A stretch of 33,894 bases of DNA, from contig NZ_CP117885.1 in assembly GCF_028736235.1 (NCBI RefSeq), positions 1 to 33,894 of the forward strand, read 5' to 3'. Of this stretch, positions 6,510-14,343 are shown one piece after another. The DNA is from Lacticaseibacillus pabuli (lineage in GTDB: Bacteria > Bacillota > Bacilli > Lactobacillales > Lactobacillaceae). Both the position numbers and the translations under genes were made by a program. A model generated the notes under the pieces. The model had not been told where the DNA came from and did not search any database. It worked only from the letters and a program-made list of their open reading frames with translations. Position 1 is the first letter of the stretch. Every line of letters begins with the position of its first letter.

Positions 6510-7990
6510 TCGTATTGGACACCTCACCCAAAAGGTGAGGCGGTCCGTTCATTCTATGCTATGATTTTAGTTGGTAGACCAAAACAAAGGAAGAATGAAC
6601 TGATATGAGTATAACACAGCAGAGCAGCTTGCACTTCAACTCGCAAATCGTGGTCACCGATAATGGTAAACGAGTCTCATCGTTTGGCGGCCTGACGCTG
6701 TTTCGAGAATTTACCGATGCTATTCATTTGGATTACCGCCTGCGCGAATGCGGATTTGTGGAGTGGCGCCGCAACCCGCAACACAGTATGGTGAAACTGG
6801 CTTCCTACGCGATCGCCCAGCGAGTCTGCGGTTTTGCGACAGATACCAGTGCCAACGCACTGCGGCGCGATCCTGTCTGGCAAGCTTTATGGGGCCGGCT
6901 GCTTCCTTCTCAAGCCAGTATTTCTCGTTTTTACCAAACCTTTCGGGATAATTTACCGGCCTTGGCTGGCCTTCACCGGCTTAGTCTGAGCTTGGCAAAT
7001 CTCAAGCTGAATCACACCCGCGGCACCTTAGTCTTTGACATGGACTCTACTAACTTCAATGCTTACGGCCACCAAGAAGGCGTCGAGTTCAATGGTCACT
7101 ACGACAAAATGGGACTGCACCCCTTTGTCGTTTATGAAGGACGTACTGGCCTGCTATTGGATATCGAACTGCGTAGCGGGGCCGTCTATACGTCGAACAA
7201 CGCAGAAAACTACATGGACCAACTGCTGGCTCACTTCGCTGACCGGAATGTTATTCTACGCGGAGACAGCGGCTTCGCTACGCCTAAAATCTATGATATG
7301 GCGGCTGCTCACGGGGCGGACTTCGTGATTCGGTTGAAGGACAACACCTTACTGAAAAGACTGCCACCGTTGGTCGTCGCCAACGATCCCAATTTCAAAC
7401 TAGATGGTCAAGAACATTTCTATTCGTTCTTTTACCAGTCACCCAATTGGCAACAGCCGCACCGCTTGATCCTCATGGCGAAGCAAAATGTCGAGGACCT
7501 GTACCCAACATACCAGTACTTCATCACTTCCCTGCAAAGCTCAGCGGCCACTGTTGTCCAGTTCTATTGGAAACGCGGCCAGATGGAAAATTACATCAAG
7601 GAGACCAAGTCCGGCTTCTTTGCGGACCGGGTGAGCAGCCACAACTTCTTTGTCAATGAAGCCCGCATGATGATTGCCTGCTTGGCGTACAACATTATGC
7701 AGTTGATGAAGCTGTTGGTGTTCCCGGCACATCAGCGGATCTGGCAGATAGATACCATCCGTACCCACTTGCTCGACATCGCCGCATCGGTCGCCACCCA
7801 TGCGCGGAAAACGTGGATCAATTTAACGAGCAGCCATCCTGGACTGGTCCTATTTTGGAAAATCCTGGCCAACACCCAGCAGTTTCGCCTCTAAAGCAGG
7901 CAGCACCAACCAGAGTTGAAAAACAGGACGGCCCAAGGTCTATTTGTGTACGCAAAAATAATGTCTTTTGAGCAATTGCCGGTTTAAAAC
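6510..7990 (+). mobile_element. IS1380-family insertion sequence (ends not resolved)
   Basis: The element holds one intact transposase. I could not find a convincing pair of terminal inverted repeats, so the limits are approximate: the left end lies between the DSO and the transposase, and the right end before the interrupted LanC-like frame that opens at about 7994. A 7-bp hairpin (CCTCACC/GGTGAGG, 6522-6540) lies in the 5' region. Confidence 0.55.
6605..7894 (+). CDS. IS1380-family transposase
   Basis: 429-aa DDE transposase of normal family length. Family motifs are clear: TLVFDMDSTNFNAYGHQEG with the first catalytic Asp, NVILRGDSGFATPKIYD with the second, and WKRGQMENYIKE with the catalytic Glu. 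The start ATG follows AAAGGAAGAATGAACTG with a usable ribosome site. The gene has higher G+C and different codon use from the AT-rich rep/mob block on its left, which marks recent acquisition. No frameshift or stop is seen, so it may be active. Confidence 0.9.
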   Translation: MSITQQSSLHFNSQIVVTDNGKRVSSFGGLTLFREFTDAIHLDYRLRECGFVEWRRNPQHSMVKLASYAIAQRVCGFATDTSANALRRDPVWQALWGRLLPSQASISRFYQTFRDNLPALAGLHRLSLSLANLKLNHTRGTLVFDMDSTNFNAYGHQEGVEFNGHYDKMGLHPFVVYEGRTGLLLDIELRSGAVYTSNNAENYMDQLLAHFADRNVILRGDSGFATPKIYDMAAAHGADFVIRLKDNTLLKRLPPLVVANDPNFKLDGQEHFYSFFYQSPNWQQPHRLILMAKQNVEDLYPTYQYFITSLQSSAATVVQFYWKRGQMENYIKETKSGFFADRVSSHNFFVNEARMMIACLAYNIMQLMKLLVFPAHQRIWQIDTIRTHLLDIAASVATHARKTWINLTSSHPGLVLFWKILANTQQFRL

Positions 7991-7993
7991 TGA

Positions 7994-8893
7994 CCTGAAT
8001 CGCAGAACACCTTACCCGGCTCCCTCAAAGCGATCAGACATGGACAATTTTTACGGATTGCGTCCTTGTTTATCCATTTAGACACCTGTCGTGAATTATT
8101 GGGGATAATCTCGGAACACTCATCACTCACACATGATGAAGCATTTAAACAATACGGCAATAAAGTCTCCAATGCGGCAATATATCATAAATTTAAGGAT
8201 TCGCAGATGAAGTATTCTCTTACAGATGGCGAGTGTGGCATTGCCGCTGCGTTGTTACCGGCTGCTTCAGACAATGCTGAAGTCCGTTGTTACTGCGACC
8301 AAGTTGCTGGTCAGTGCGCGGCGTTCATTCATGACCCTCAGACTTTTGCTGATTTTAAAGACAGGTCAGCTGATCCGTATGCGCTAGACCAAGGCATCAG
8401 TGGCATGGGGATCTATATGAGCCTATACAACGAACGCTTTCCACTACCCACGACAGAACTGGCTTTGCAAAATATTGCATCAGATCTCCGACAAAACCTA
8501 AGCGAGTCGGCAGATGGAAAACGAGAGCTGAGCATAGCCGACTGGAAATATGTAGCAGCGTTCTTCGCTGTCTATGGAAGACAGCACCCGGATTATGCAA
8601 ATGATGCGCGTCGCATTTTACATGCGATTGACCACCAGCATAAGTTTCAGTTCACCAACCTTCGCTGGGGCGTTGCTGGCTTGCTAGTGTTAGCGACTTT
8701 CCTCCATGATCGTCCCTTAATCCGCAAATACCGTCAGTTGCTGTTGGCCAGTGGTTCGTATCGCGGAAACACGATGGTTTGGCCGTTACCTGGACAAGTC
8801 TATCTTACGAATGATTATTTTCTCGACGGCACGTCAGGCATTTATTGGGCACTGATGTATTCATTGAATGTTTCGGACGAAATCCTACAGTGA
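7994..8893 (+). pseudogene. 5'-truncated LanC-like (lanthionine-synthetase-fold) protein
   Basis: The frame is open from 7994 (a stop at 7991-7993 belongs to the IS side) to a stop at 8891-8893, and lacks a start with a ribosome site near the beginning. It looks like a gene cut at its 5' side by the IS1380 element. The translated part shows the recurrent Gly-rich helical turns of LanC-like alpha/alpha toroids: DGECGIAAALL, DQGISGMGIYMSLY, NLRWGVAGLLVLATFL and LDGTSGIYWALMYSL. The zinc ligands of true LanC cyclases (Cys in WCYG and Cys-His in CHG) are not present at the equivalent turns; LRWG-VAG takes the place of WCHG-PG. It is therefore either a non-catalytic LanC-like protein or the end of a diverged lanthipeptide synthetase. 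No precursor peptide or transporter is nearby. Fold assignment is by eye. Confidence 0.5.
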
Positions 8894-9070
8894 AAATGCA
8901 TCAATGTTCCCAGTTTATTCACCGGCACATAACGGGTAAGCAATTCTGGGACAATCGAGATGCTTTTCTTGCTGTGATAAGACACCACAATTTTTGCATG
9001 GAATTCTTTAATAAAGATTTCATGCCGTTTTTTTGGCTTCTATAACCGGTACCCACTGTGTTGCTTTTAC

Positions 9071-9084
9071 TAGGGTGTACCCTA
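9071..9084. repeat. Palindrome TAGGGTGTACCCTA, possible resolvase site
   Basis: It differs at one base from the site at 13598-13611 (TAGGGTATACCCTA), and the flanks also agree (CTAA-GG). Serine recombinases use short near-palindromic sites with a central dinucleotide, so the two may be partners. Confidence 0.4.
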
Positions 9085-9139
9085 ACGGATCGTCCAGAAA
9101 CATCTTGAAATAAGGCCTAAAATCCGATTCAAATAAGTG

Positions 9140-9175
9140 ACCCGAAACGATTTCTAAGATCGTTTCGGGTATTTT
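9140..9175 (+). terminator. Rho-independent terminator
   Basis: ACCCGAAACGAT (9140-9151) pairs perfectly with ATCGTTTCGGGT (9159-9170), followed by ATTTTTAT. Confidence 0.8.
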
Positions 9176-9198
9176 TATGGGTAGTCGTGTGTAGCCAT

Positions 9199-9207
9199 TG
9201 CTATAAT
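9199..9207 (+). promoter_or_regulatory. Extended -10 promoter of the DUF536 fragment
   Basis: TGCTATAAT is a consensus extended -10 box. It lies 34 bp before the ATG at 9241, with GATGAGGACA providing the ribosome site. No clear -35 box is seen. Confidence 0.55.
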
Positions 9208-9240
9208 TGACATTAGATTGCACGAGATGAGGACAGCCAT

Positions 9241-9366
9241 ATGAACAAAACAGTCAAAGAGCTTGCGGATGAGCTAGGTGTTAGCAAACAGACAATCCAG
9301 TATCACTACCAAAGACTACCAGATTCAGCAGATACTAGACAGGTTCTAAGTGTATTATCTAGTTGA
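9241..9366 (+). pseudogene. N-terminal fragment of a DUF536 (RepB-type) plasmid accessory protein
   Basis: The frame reads MNKTVKELADELGVSKQTIQYHYQRLP and then 14 unrelated residues to a stop. The first 27 residues are the helix-turn-helix start of DUF536 proteins, which accompany RepA on theta-replicating lactobacillar plasmids and are normally about 150-200 aa. Only 41 codons remain, so the gene is broken. Its promoter and ribosome site persist. It is a footprint of a former theta replicon in this region; no RepA is found next to it. Confidence 0.65.
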
Positions 9367-9436
9367 GACATCTATTCCTACCCCGCTTATCTTGAGTTTC
9401 GTCGCTTAAAGCATAGCACTAGGGAGGCTTATATGC

Positions 9437-10560
9437 CTTTTTTTGTTACTTGAATTTACAATTGAAGTGGAACATTAAGAAATAAGACTGACCCACTAGG
9501 AGACAGCGTAGAATGTTGTTTGTTGAGAACACCATTATACGGAGGTTTCCTAATGAGCCATTACAATCAGCTTACCGCTATTGAACGCGGTCGTATAGAG
9601 TCTTTTATCCAGCTTGGGCTATCCCTTCATGAAATAGCAACGCGTTTGAGCCGCAGCGTTAGCACGATTTCTAGAGAGGTCCATCGATGCACTAAAGAAT
9701 ACAAGGCGTTGGCGGCACATAAAGATTACCTCAAGAAGCGTAAAGCCTGCCGTCGTCCGCGGATCTTTGAGAACGCTGAGCTCCGAAGTTCGGTCATTAA
9801 GGCTATCCAAGATGATCATTGGTCGCCAGAACAGATCGTCGGAAACTACATACGGACCCAAGGATCAAGTCCATTCAGCTTCGTCACAATCTATCGAGAA
9901 ATACATCGATATAACCTTGGTGTACCTAGAAGTCATGGTGCTAGAGGCATTGCACGTAAATTGCGTCACCGAGGTAAGACAAGGCATAAGAAAGGCTACG
10001 TTGAGAAAAGAGGAAAGATTCCGATTTCACACAAATTGGCGGAGAGACCATTGGAAGCTGATAAGCGTACTCGGCTTGGTGACTGGGAACTCGATACTGT
10101 TGTTGGTCGTGACGGTGGCGATGTTCTTGTCACAATGATTGATCGCCGCAGCCGACTCTTACTGGCACAAAGGGCCGCCGGTAGGAAGGCTTTACCAGTC
10201 CTAGAAACCTTGAAAGCAATCTTCTCAAAGATCCCACATGATATTCTTCATACAATCACTCCTGATCGAGGAAAAGAGTTTGGAAGGCACGCAGAGCTCA
10301 CAAACGAGTATGAAGTTGAGTTCTATTTTCCCAATCCGCATGCGCCATGGGCCAGAGGAAGCAACGAAAATACCAATGGATTGATTCGGGAATATATTCC
10401 CAAAGGAACAGACATCTCTACAATCACAGACGAAGAAATCAATCGAATGGTGTGGCAAATTAACACTCGCCCTCGCAAGATGTTTGGTTGGAAATCTTCG
10501 CTGGAAGTCTTCTGGTCGGAGATGTTCCACTTAGCTTGACAATTCAAGTATCAAAAAGGG
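9437..10560 (+). mobile_element. IS30-family element (first)
   Basis: The ends are inverted repeats of about 38 bp. The left end reads TACTTGAATT...AGTGGAACAT, and the right end has the same order on the opposite strand (10522-10560). Matches fall in three blocks: CTTTTTG-TACTTGAATT, then AA, then AGTGGAACAT. The right repeat overlaps the end of the transposase gene. Total length is about 1.12 kb, usual for the family. No target duplication was recognised. Confidence 0.75.
9553..10539 (+). CDS. IS30-family transposase
   Basis: 328-aa transposase. The ATG at 9553 is preferred over an upstream TTG because GGAGGTTT lies just before it and the protein then begins MSHYNQLTAIERGRIESF, the usual IS30 start. 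The N-terminal helix-turn-helix (LSLHEIATRLSRSVSTISREV) is followed by the DDE core: GDWELDTVVGRDGG, TPDRGKEF and ARGSNENTNGLIREY. The gene is complete. It differs strongly from the other IS30 transposase in this plasmid (23684-24736). Confidence 0.88.
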   Translation: MSHYNQLTAIERGRIESFIQLGLSLHEIATRLSRSVSTISREVHRCTKEYKALAAHKDYLKKRKACRRPRIFENAELRSSVIKAIQDDHWSPEQIVGNYIRTQGSSPFSFVTIYREIHRYNLGVPRSHGARGIARKLRHRGKTRHKKGYVEKRGKIPISHKLAERPLEADKRTRLGDWELDTVVGRDGGDVLVTMIDRRSRLLLAQRAAGRKALPVLETLKAIFSKIPHDILHTITPDRGKEFGRHAELTNEYEVEFYFPNPHAPWARGSNENTNGLIREYIPKGTDISTITDEEINRMVWQINTRPRKMFGWKSSLEVFWSEMFHLA

Positions 10561-10781
10561 CCTAGTACTTTTGGAATGGAAATACTTTCCAACACCAAAA
10601 ATTCTAGACCCAGATTTATTAGTACACTCTTTGTTGGAAATGCTCTCAAATCTATAACTGACTTTTGCAATATAAAATTGTTTGAAGGCGGCGAAGCGAA
10701 TTGCCCAACTCGGCGATCTTTTTTACCCCATTCGGTGCTAAAATTGACACCACTCGGCGAAAGAATTGACCAAGAATTTCA

Positions 10782-10819
10782 AAAGTGGCATCGCTGAGCG
10801 TTTTCAGCGATGCCACTTT
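10782..10819 (-). terminator. Terminator at the end of the IS21 operon
   Basis: AAAGTGGCATCGCTGA pairs perfectly with TCAGCGATGCCACTTT across a short loop. On the - strand it follows the last small gene by about 6 bp, so it probably ends the istA-istB transcript. Confidence 0.7.
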
Positions 10820-10824
10820 CAGTT

Positions 10825-11031
10825 TTACGGGAGCTTGTCTCCTCGGCACTTACCCAGGTATTTCACGATGACTTCTTTTCCATATTCGAAAAGCTCGTCA
10901 TCCGTCAATTTATCGTTATTTTCCCAGATAATGTCCACCAGTGCGTCGCCAAGCACGTTTTCCCAGTCTTCCATTGCGTCTGTATGTGCATAGAACAGCG
11001 CCAATCGTTGTTCCAGTTCTACTGAAATCAT
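10825..11031 (-). CDS. Small third protein of the IS21 element
   Basis: 68-aa acidic protein (MISVELEQRLALFYAHTDAMEDWENVLGDALVDIIWEN then KLTDDELFEYGKEVIVKYLGK). Its ATG overlaps the istB stop by four bases (ATGA), so it is probably translationally coupled. The terminator follows directly. IS21 elements normally carry only istA and istB, so this is an extra or accessory gene. No function is recognised. Confidence 0.55.
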   Translation of the reverse strand: MISVELEQRLALFYAHTDAMEDWENVLGDALVDIIWENNDKLTDDELFEYGKEVIVKYLGKCRGDKLP

Positions 11032-11786
11032 GCAAATTCGCCTCCGATTCCATACCGCTCGCGCATCGATTTGTCGCCTTGGATAAGGAGCTTGTAAGAA
11101 TCGTGGACGATTCGGTCAAGGATCGCATCCGCAATCTGTGGATTTCCCAGCTTACTATGCCAGCCTTCCGGCGCGAATTGAGTACAAAAGATTGTTGAAC
11201 CACGCTGACTTCGATATTCGATCAACTCAAGAATAGTCTGAGCTTGTTCATCGTTGATCGGCGTCAAAAGCCACTCATCGATGATCAAGAGTTCAACTTT
11301 CTTGTACCGTTCAATAATCTTATGAAAGTCACCGTTTGCCTCATGCTTCGCTACAATCAAATCATCAATCAGTTCGGGAAGACGCACATATTTTACTTTA
11401 TGAAACTGATGGCAAGCCTCAATCCCCAAAGCTGTCGCCAACCATGTTTTCCCGTTACCTGAAGCACCCATTAAGATGACGTTATGGTGCTCTTGAATAT
11501 ACGTGCCAGTCGCAAGGCGTTGAATCAAGTTCCGATCCAACTTACGATCCGGCAAGTAATTGATATCAGCTATACATGGCTCATTCGTCCGAAAATTTGC
11601 ACTCTTGATCAGTCGATTCAGCCTATTTGACTGAAGGCTTGCGTAAGCCGCATCAACGAGTAACTTGAACCGATCATCAAAGTTCATTGATCGATATTCT
11701 GTGTTGCTTTCCTGTGCTTCCAAGGCATTTGCCATAGAGGTAAGCTTCATCTGCCGTAACTTCCGTTGAGTTTCGTCATTTACCAT
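11028..11786 (-). CDS. istB: IS21 helper ATPase IstB
   Basis: 252-aa DnaC/DnaA-like AAA+ ATPase that assists the IstA transposase in target selection. Walker A is GASGNGKTWLA (about residues 106-116), and Walker B is ELLIIDEW. A sensor region (STIFCTQF) follows. Its ATG overlaps the istA stop by one base, the coupling usual in IS21. The N-terminal helical region (RKLRQMKLTSMANALEAQ) is standard. The protein looks complete. Confidence 0.92.
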   Translation of the reverse strand: MVNDETQRKLRQMKLTSMANALEAQESNTEYRSMNFDDRFKLLVDAAYASLQSNRLNRLIKSANFRTNEPCIADINYLPDRKLDRNLIQRLATGTYIQEHHNVILMGASGNGKTWLATALGIEACHQFHKVKYVRLPELIDDLIVAKHEANGDFHKIIERYKKVELLIIDEWLLTPINDEQAQTILELIEYRSQRGSTIFCTQFAPEGWHSKLGNPQIADAILDRIVHDSYKLLIQGDKSMRERYGIGGEFA

Positions 11787-13321
11787 TAGTCATTTCCTCC
11801 AAAGTATGCTGCACCACGAGTAAAACCGTAGTCGGGTTCGTTAATCGTCTTTGGTGCTGGAATCTTTTGACTTTTCATAACCCGTTCAACTACGGACACC
11901 GTCGGTGCGGTCGCAATTTTCATCACGGTCGTACACGCGGCTTCGATTTCAATAGCTGCGTATTTTCTAGCTAAGCCTTTGAATCGAAAAGCTGCACTTA
12001 GACCTTGTTTTTCACTTGCCGCCGATTTAAGTAGATATCGCATTACGGCAAGCGTATTGATGCCAACCTCTTCCGCCCAAGCTAATGCGTTCTCAGGTGT
12101 ATGATCGACGAACAGTTTATGTTCTGCTGGCAAATGATCGTGATTGGTTGAAAATTGCCCGAATTTACCGGTTAGTCGTTTATGGGAGGCAATTCGATTA
12201 CCTTTGTAGAAAACTTCTACGATATCTTTCGTCACCTTGATATCCACTTTAGATGAGATATACTCGTAAGGAACAGAGTAAAACTGACTTTCCACGTTGA
12301 TGTGGTAGTCTAATTGCACGATGGCAGTCCGCCAACTGGCCATCGTATAAGCTTGAACAGGTAATGGTCGCAAGGCAAAGCTTTCTTCGTCATGAAACGC
12401 CGAAAGGCGACTACCTTGTTTATATTTCTTTGTGAATGGCCGTTCGTTGAACTCCTTGAGTTTGATGCGAACGGCCTTATTTAATTCCTCGAGGCCAAAG
12501 AATGTTTCATTTCGTAGCGCTGCTATAATCCATGTTGATACTGTCCCCACAACACCTTCGACAGTCGGCTTATCCTTTGGCTTCCGGACTCGTGCTGGCA
12601 TCACAATTGTGCCGTAGTGCAAGGCTAGATCTCGATACATTTCATTCAAGATGATTTCGCTATGCTTGTGCGAAGTCACACCCGTTTTGAGATTGTCGGA
12701 AATCAGATATTGCGTCACACCACCAAAGAATTCATACGCATGAATGTGTCCAGTAAGCCACGCCTCCTGTTGTTCAGTCATAAATGCCTCACAGTAGCTG
12801 TACGCACTACACGGCAAAGAAGCGATGAACAGATATGCCTTGATGATTTCTCCAGTTTCGCGATCGACGATATGCAAAGGTGAGCCCGCCCAATCGACCT
12901 CCATCACTTCACCTGGTTTACGCCGGATCCGCATAGTTGCCTTATATTTCTGCGCATAAGCACGATAATACTGGCAAAAGGTTCGATACGCATACGGAAT
13001 TGTGCCATTTTGTCGGCACTCTTGCTCATATTCATAATGAACCAGGGATAAGGTGACGTTAGGCTTAGCCAATTCCTCGTGTATCTTTTCGAAGTCGGGT
13101 ATCTGCCGACCTTTTGCCATCGGTTGCTTCTGAGGAAACAACAAGCTTTCCAACCAAATATCATCCACATCATCAGTAAATGGTGGACTAATCTGATGTA
13201 GCTCAGCTTGCTTGATAACTTCAGAAATCTTGGGACGTGAATTCCCAGTGATTGCCGCAATGTCTCGCTGCACCAGCTCTTGAGCGTGAAGCTCAAGAAT
13301 TTGACGGTAATGAATAGCCAT
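11786..13321 (-). CDS. istA: IS21 transposase IstA
   Basis: 511-aa DDE transposase. The N-terminal helix-turn-helix includes HAQELVQRDIAAITGNSRPKISEVIKQA. The catalytic core shows MEVDWAGSPLHIVD (Asp), LISDNLKTGV (Asp) and DKPTVEGVVG (Glu). The C-terminal beta-barrel region follows (HINVESQFYSVPYEYISSKV). An AGGAGGT ribosome site lies in the leader. The upstream leader contains the tandem end repeats of the element. The gene is intact. Confidence 0.92.
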   Translation of the reverse strand: MAIHYRQILELHAQELVQRDIAAITGNSRPKISEVIKQAELHQISPPFTDDVDDIWLESLLFPQKQPMAKGRQIPDFEKIHEELAKPNVTLSLVHYEYEQECRQNGTIPYAYRTFCQYYRAYAQKYKATMRIRRKPGEVMEVDWAGSPLHIVDRETGEIIKAYLFIASLPCSAYSYCEAFMTEQQEAWLTGHIHAYEFFGGVTQYLISDNLKTGVTSHKHSEIILNEMYRDLALHYGTIVMPARVRKPKDKPTVEGVVGTVSTWIIAALRNETFFGLEELNKAVRIKLKEFNERPFTKKYKQGSRLSAFHDEESFALRPLPVQAYTMASWRTAIVQLDYHINVESQFYSVPYEYISSKVDIKVTKDIVEVFYKGNRIASHKRLTGKFGQFSTNHDHLPAEHKLFVDHTPENALAWAEEVGINTLAVMRYLLKSAASEKQGLSAAFRFKGLARKYAAIEIEAACTTVMKIATAPTVSVVERVMKSQKIPAPKTINEPDYGFTRGAAYFGGND

Positions 13322-13478
13322 TACAAAGACCTCCTGTATTTAAGAATTGCACGCGCTTACACGTATGCTACCCGTAGTATACAGGAGGTTTCTGTATTGT
13401 TGGTCAATTTTTTCGCCGACCTTGGACAATTTTTTCGCCGAGTGGTGTCAAAAACTTCGCATTACCTGGTAAAGCTAT

Positions 13479-13574
13479 ATGCCGTCTTCATTGTTATTTG
13501 ATAAAGGTTTGGGCAGCTGCGTAGATAAACTTAAGCATGAAATTCAATTGAACATAGATGAACAAATGAAATGA
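13479..13574 (+). pseudogene. Possible C-terminal gene remnant beside the IS21 element
   Basis: A short frame ends in DKLKHEIQLNIDEQMK, which has coding-like helical composition. It is cut off on its left by the IS21 element and lacks a ribosome site. It may be the tail of a gene interrupted by IS21. The family is not recognised. Confidence 0.25.
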
Positions 13575-13593
13575 TAGTACTCCTACTAAACGG

Positions 13594-13615
13594 CCATTAG
13601 GGTATACCCTAATGG
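13594..13615 (+). promoter_or_regulatory. 22-bp perfect palindrome upstream of the resolvase (terminator and/or recombination site)
   Basis: CCATTAGGGTATACCCTAATGG is fully self-complementary with a central TA. It is followed by TCTTTTTTATTT, so it could terminate upstream transcription. Its position 70 bp before a serine recombinase gene and its near-copy at 9071-9084 make a recombination or autoregulation site equally likely. Confidence 0.6.
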
Positions 13616-13630
13616 TCTTTTTTATTTCTG

Positions 13631-13639
13631 TGCTATACT
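13631..13639 (+). promoter_or_regulatory. Extended -10 promoter of the resolvase gene
   Basis: TGCTATACT is an extended -10 box 47 bp before the resolvase ATG. It lies 16 bp downstream of the 22-bp palindrome, so a dimer bound there would overlap the -35 region. Confidence 0.55.
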
Positions 13640-13685
13640 AGGAATTACAAGTGTTCATTAGAACTGTCCAAAGGGAGAACTGGAA

Positions 13686-14267
13686 ATGGCTAAAATCGGT
13701 TATGCGCGTGTGAGTTCCAAGGAGCAACATTTAGATCGACAGTTAGCGGCTTTAAAAGACGTTGATAAATTATTTACGGATAAATTAAGTGGGGCTAACA
13801 CTAATCGGCCAGAACTGCAAAAAATGCTGGCCTATATTCGTGAGGGTGATATTGTAATGGTCACTGAATTAGATCGCTTAGGCAGAAACAACCATGATTT
13901 GACTAAGATCATGAACTCCATTCAAAATAAGGGTGCCACCCTAGATGTGTTGAATTTACCGTCCATGACTGGAATTACTGACCCTAATTTGCGTCAACTT
14001 ATGACTAACCTCATCATTGAATTGTATAAGTACCAGGCGGAAAGTGAACGTAAGCGGATCATCGAACGTCAGCAACAAGGCATTGCCCTGGCTAAACAAC
14101 AAGGCAAATATCATGGGCGCAAACCCCAATACACCCAAGACGATCCCCGCTTGCAACATGCTTTTAAGCTTTATCAGGCGGGCATGAGTGATGTAGATGT
14201 TGCTCGGAATACCGGGATCAAGCGGACAACTTTTATCAGGTATCGAAAGAAATTCGATGTGCATTGA
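13686..14267 (+). CDS. Serine recombinase (resolvase/invertase family)
   Basis: 193-aa small serine recombinase, complete. YARVSS carries the catalytic Ser10 with Arg8. Further family motifs are VTELDRLGRNNHDL, the MTGITDPNLRQLM stretch, and the E-helix (YQAESERKRIIERQQQGI). The C-terminal helix-turn-helix (DVDVARNTGIKRTTFIRYRKKF) binds the site. An AAGGGAG ribosome site precedes ATG. On plasmids these enzymes resolve multimers or cointegrates, or invert segments. The candidate target palindrome lies directly upstream. Confidence 0.92.
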   Translation: MAKIGYARVSSKEQHLDRQLAALKDVDKLFTDKLSGANTNRPELQKMLAYIREGDIVMVTELDRLGRNNHDLTKIMNSIQNKGATLDVLNLPSMTGITDPNLRQLMTNLIIELYKYQAESERKRIIERQQQGIALAKQQGKYHGRKPQYTQDDPRLQHAFKLYQAGMSDVDVARNTGIKRTTFIRYRKKFDVH

Positions 14268-14343
14268 ACCAGTTTACATGAGATAATCAGAATAGATTAG
14301 AGGCCCTAAAGCAGGCATAAAATAATAAATACTTAGAAGCTGT

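Larger units (their letters stand above)
8894..9240 (+). other. Intergenic region with a resolvase-like palindrome, terminator and promoter
   Basis: No convincing gene is present. The stretch carries, in order: unassigned sequence to about 9060; the palindrome TAGGGTGTACCCTA (9071-9084), which resembles the site in front of the serine resolvase; a terminator (9140-9175); and an extended -10 promoter (9199-9207) for the DUF536 fragment. Confidence 0.5.
10745..13450 (-). mobile_element. IS21-family element
   Basis: The ends are TGACACCACTCGGCGAA (10745-10761) and its reverse complement (13434-13450), with TG and CA termini. The inner sequence continues in the AAAAATTG-CCA pattern. At the right end the block CGGCGAAAAAATTG occurs twice, giving the tandem transposase-binding repeats usual for IS21. 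It holds istA, istB and a small third gene, all on the - strand. Length is 2.7 kb. Another weak, end-like stretch lies just outside the left end (about 10700-10725). Confidence 0.82.

Noticed and set aside
6510..7990. Terminal inverted repeats for the IS1380 element
   Set aside because: Several weak matches such as AAACGGC-like stretches were compared, but none was convincing, so no exact ends are claimed.
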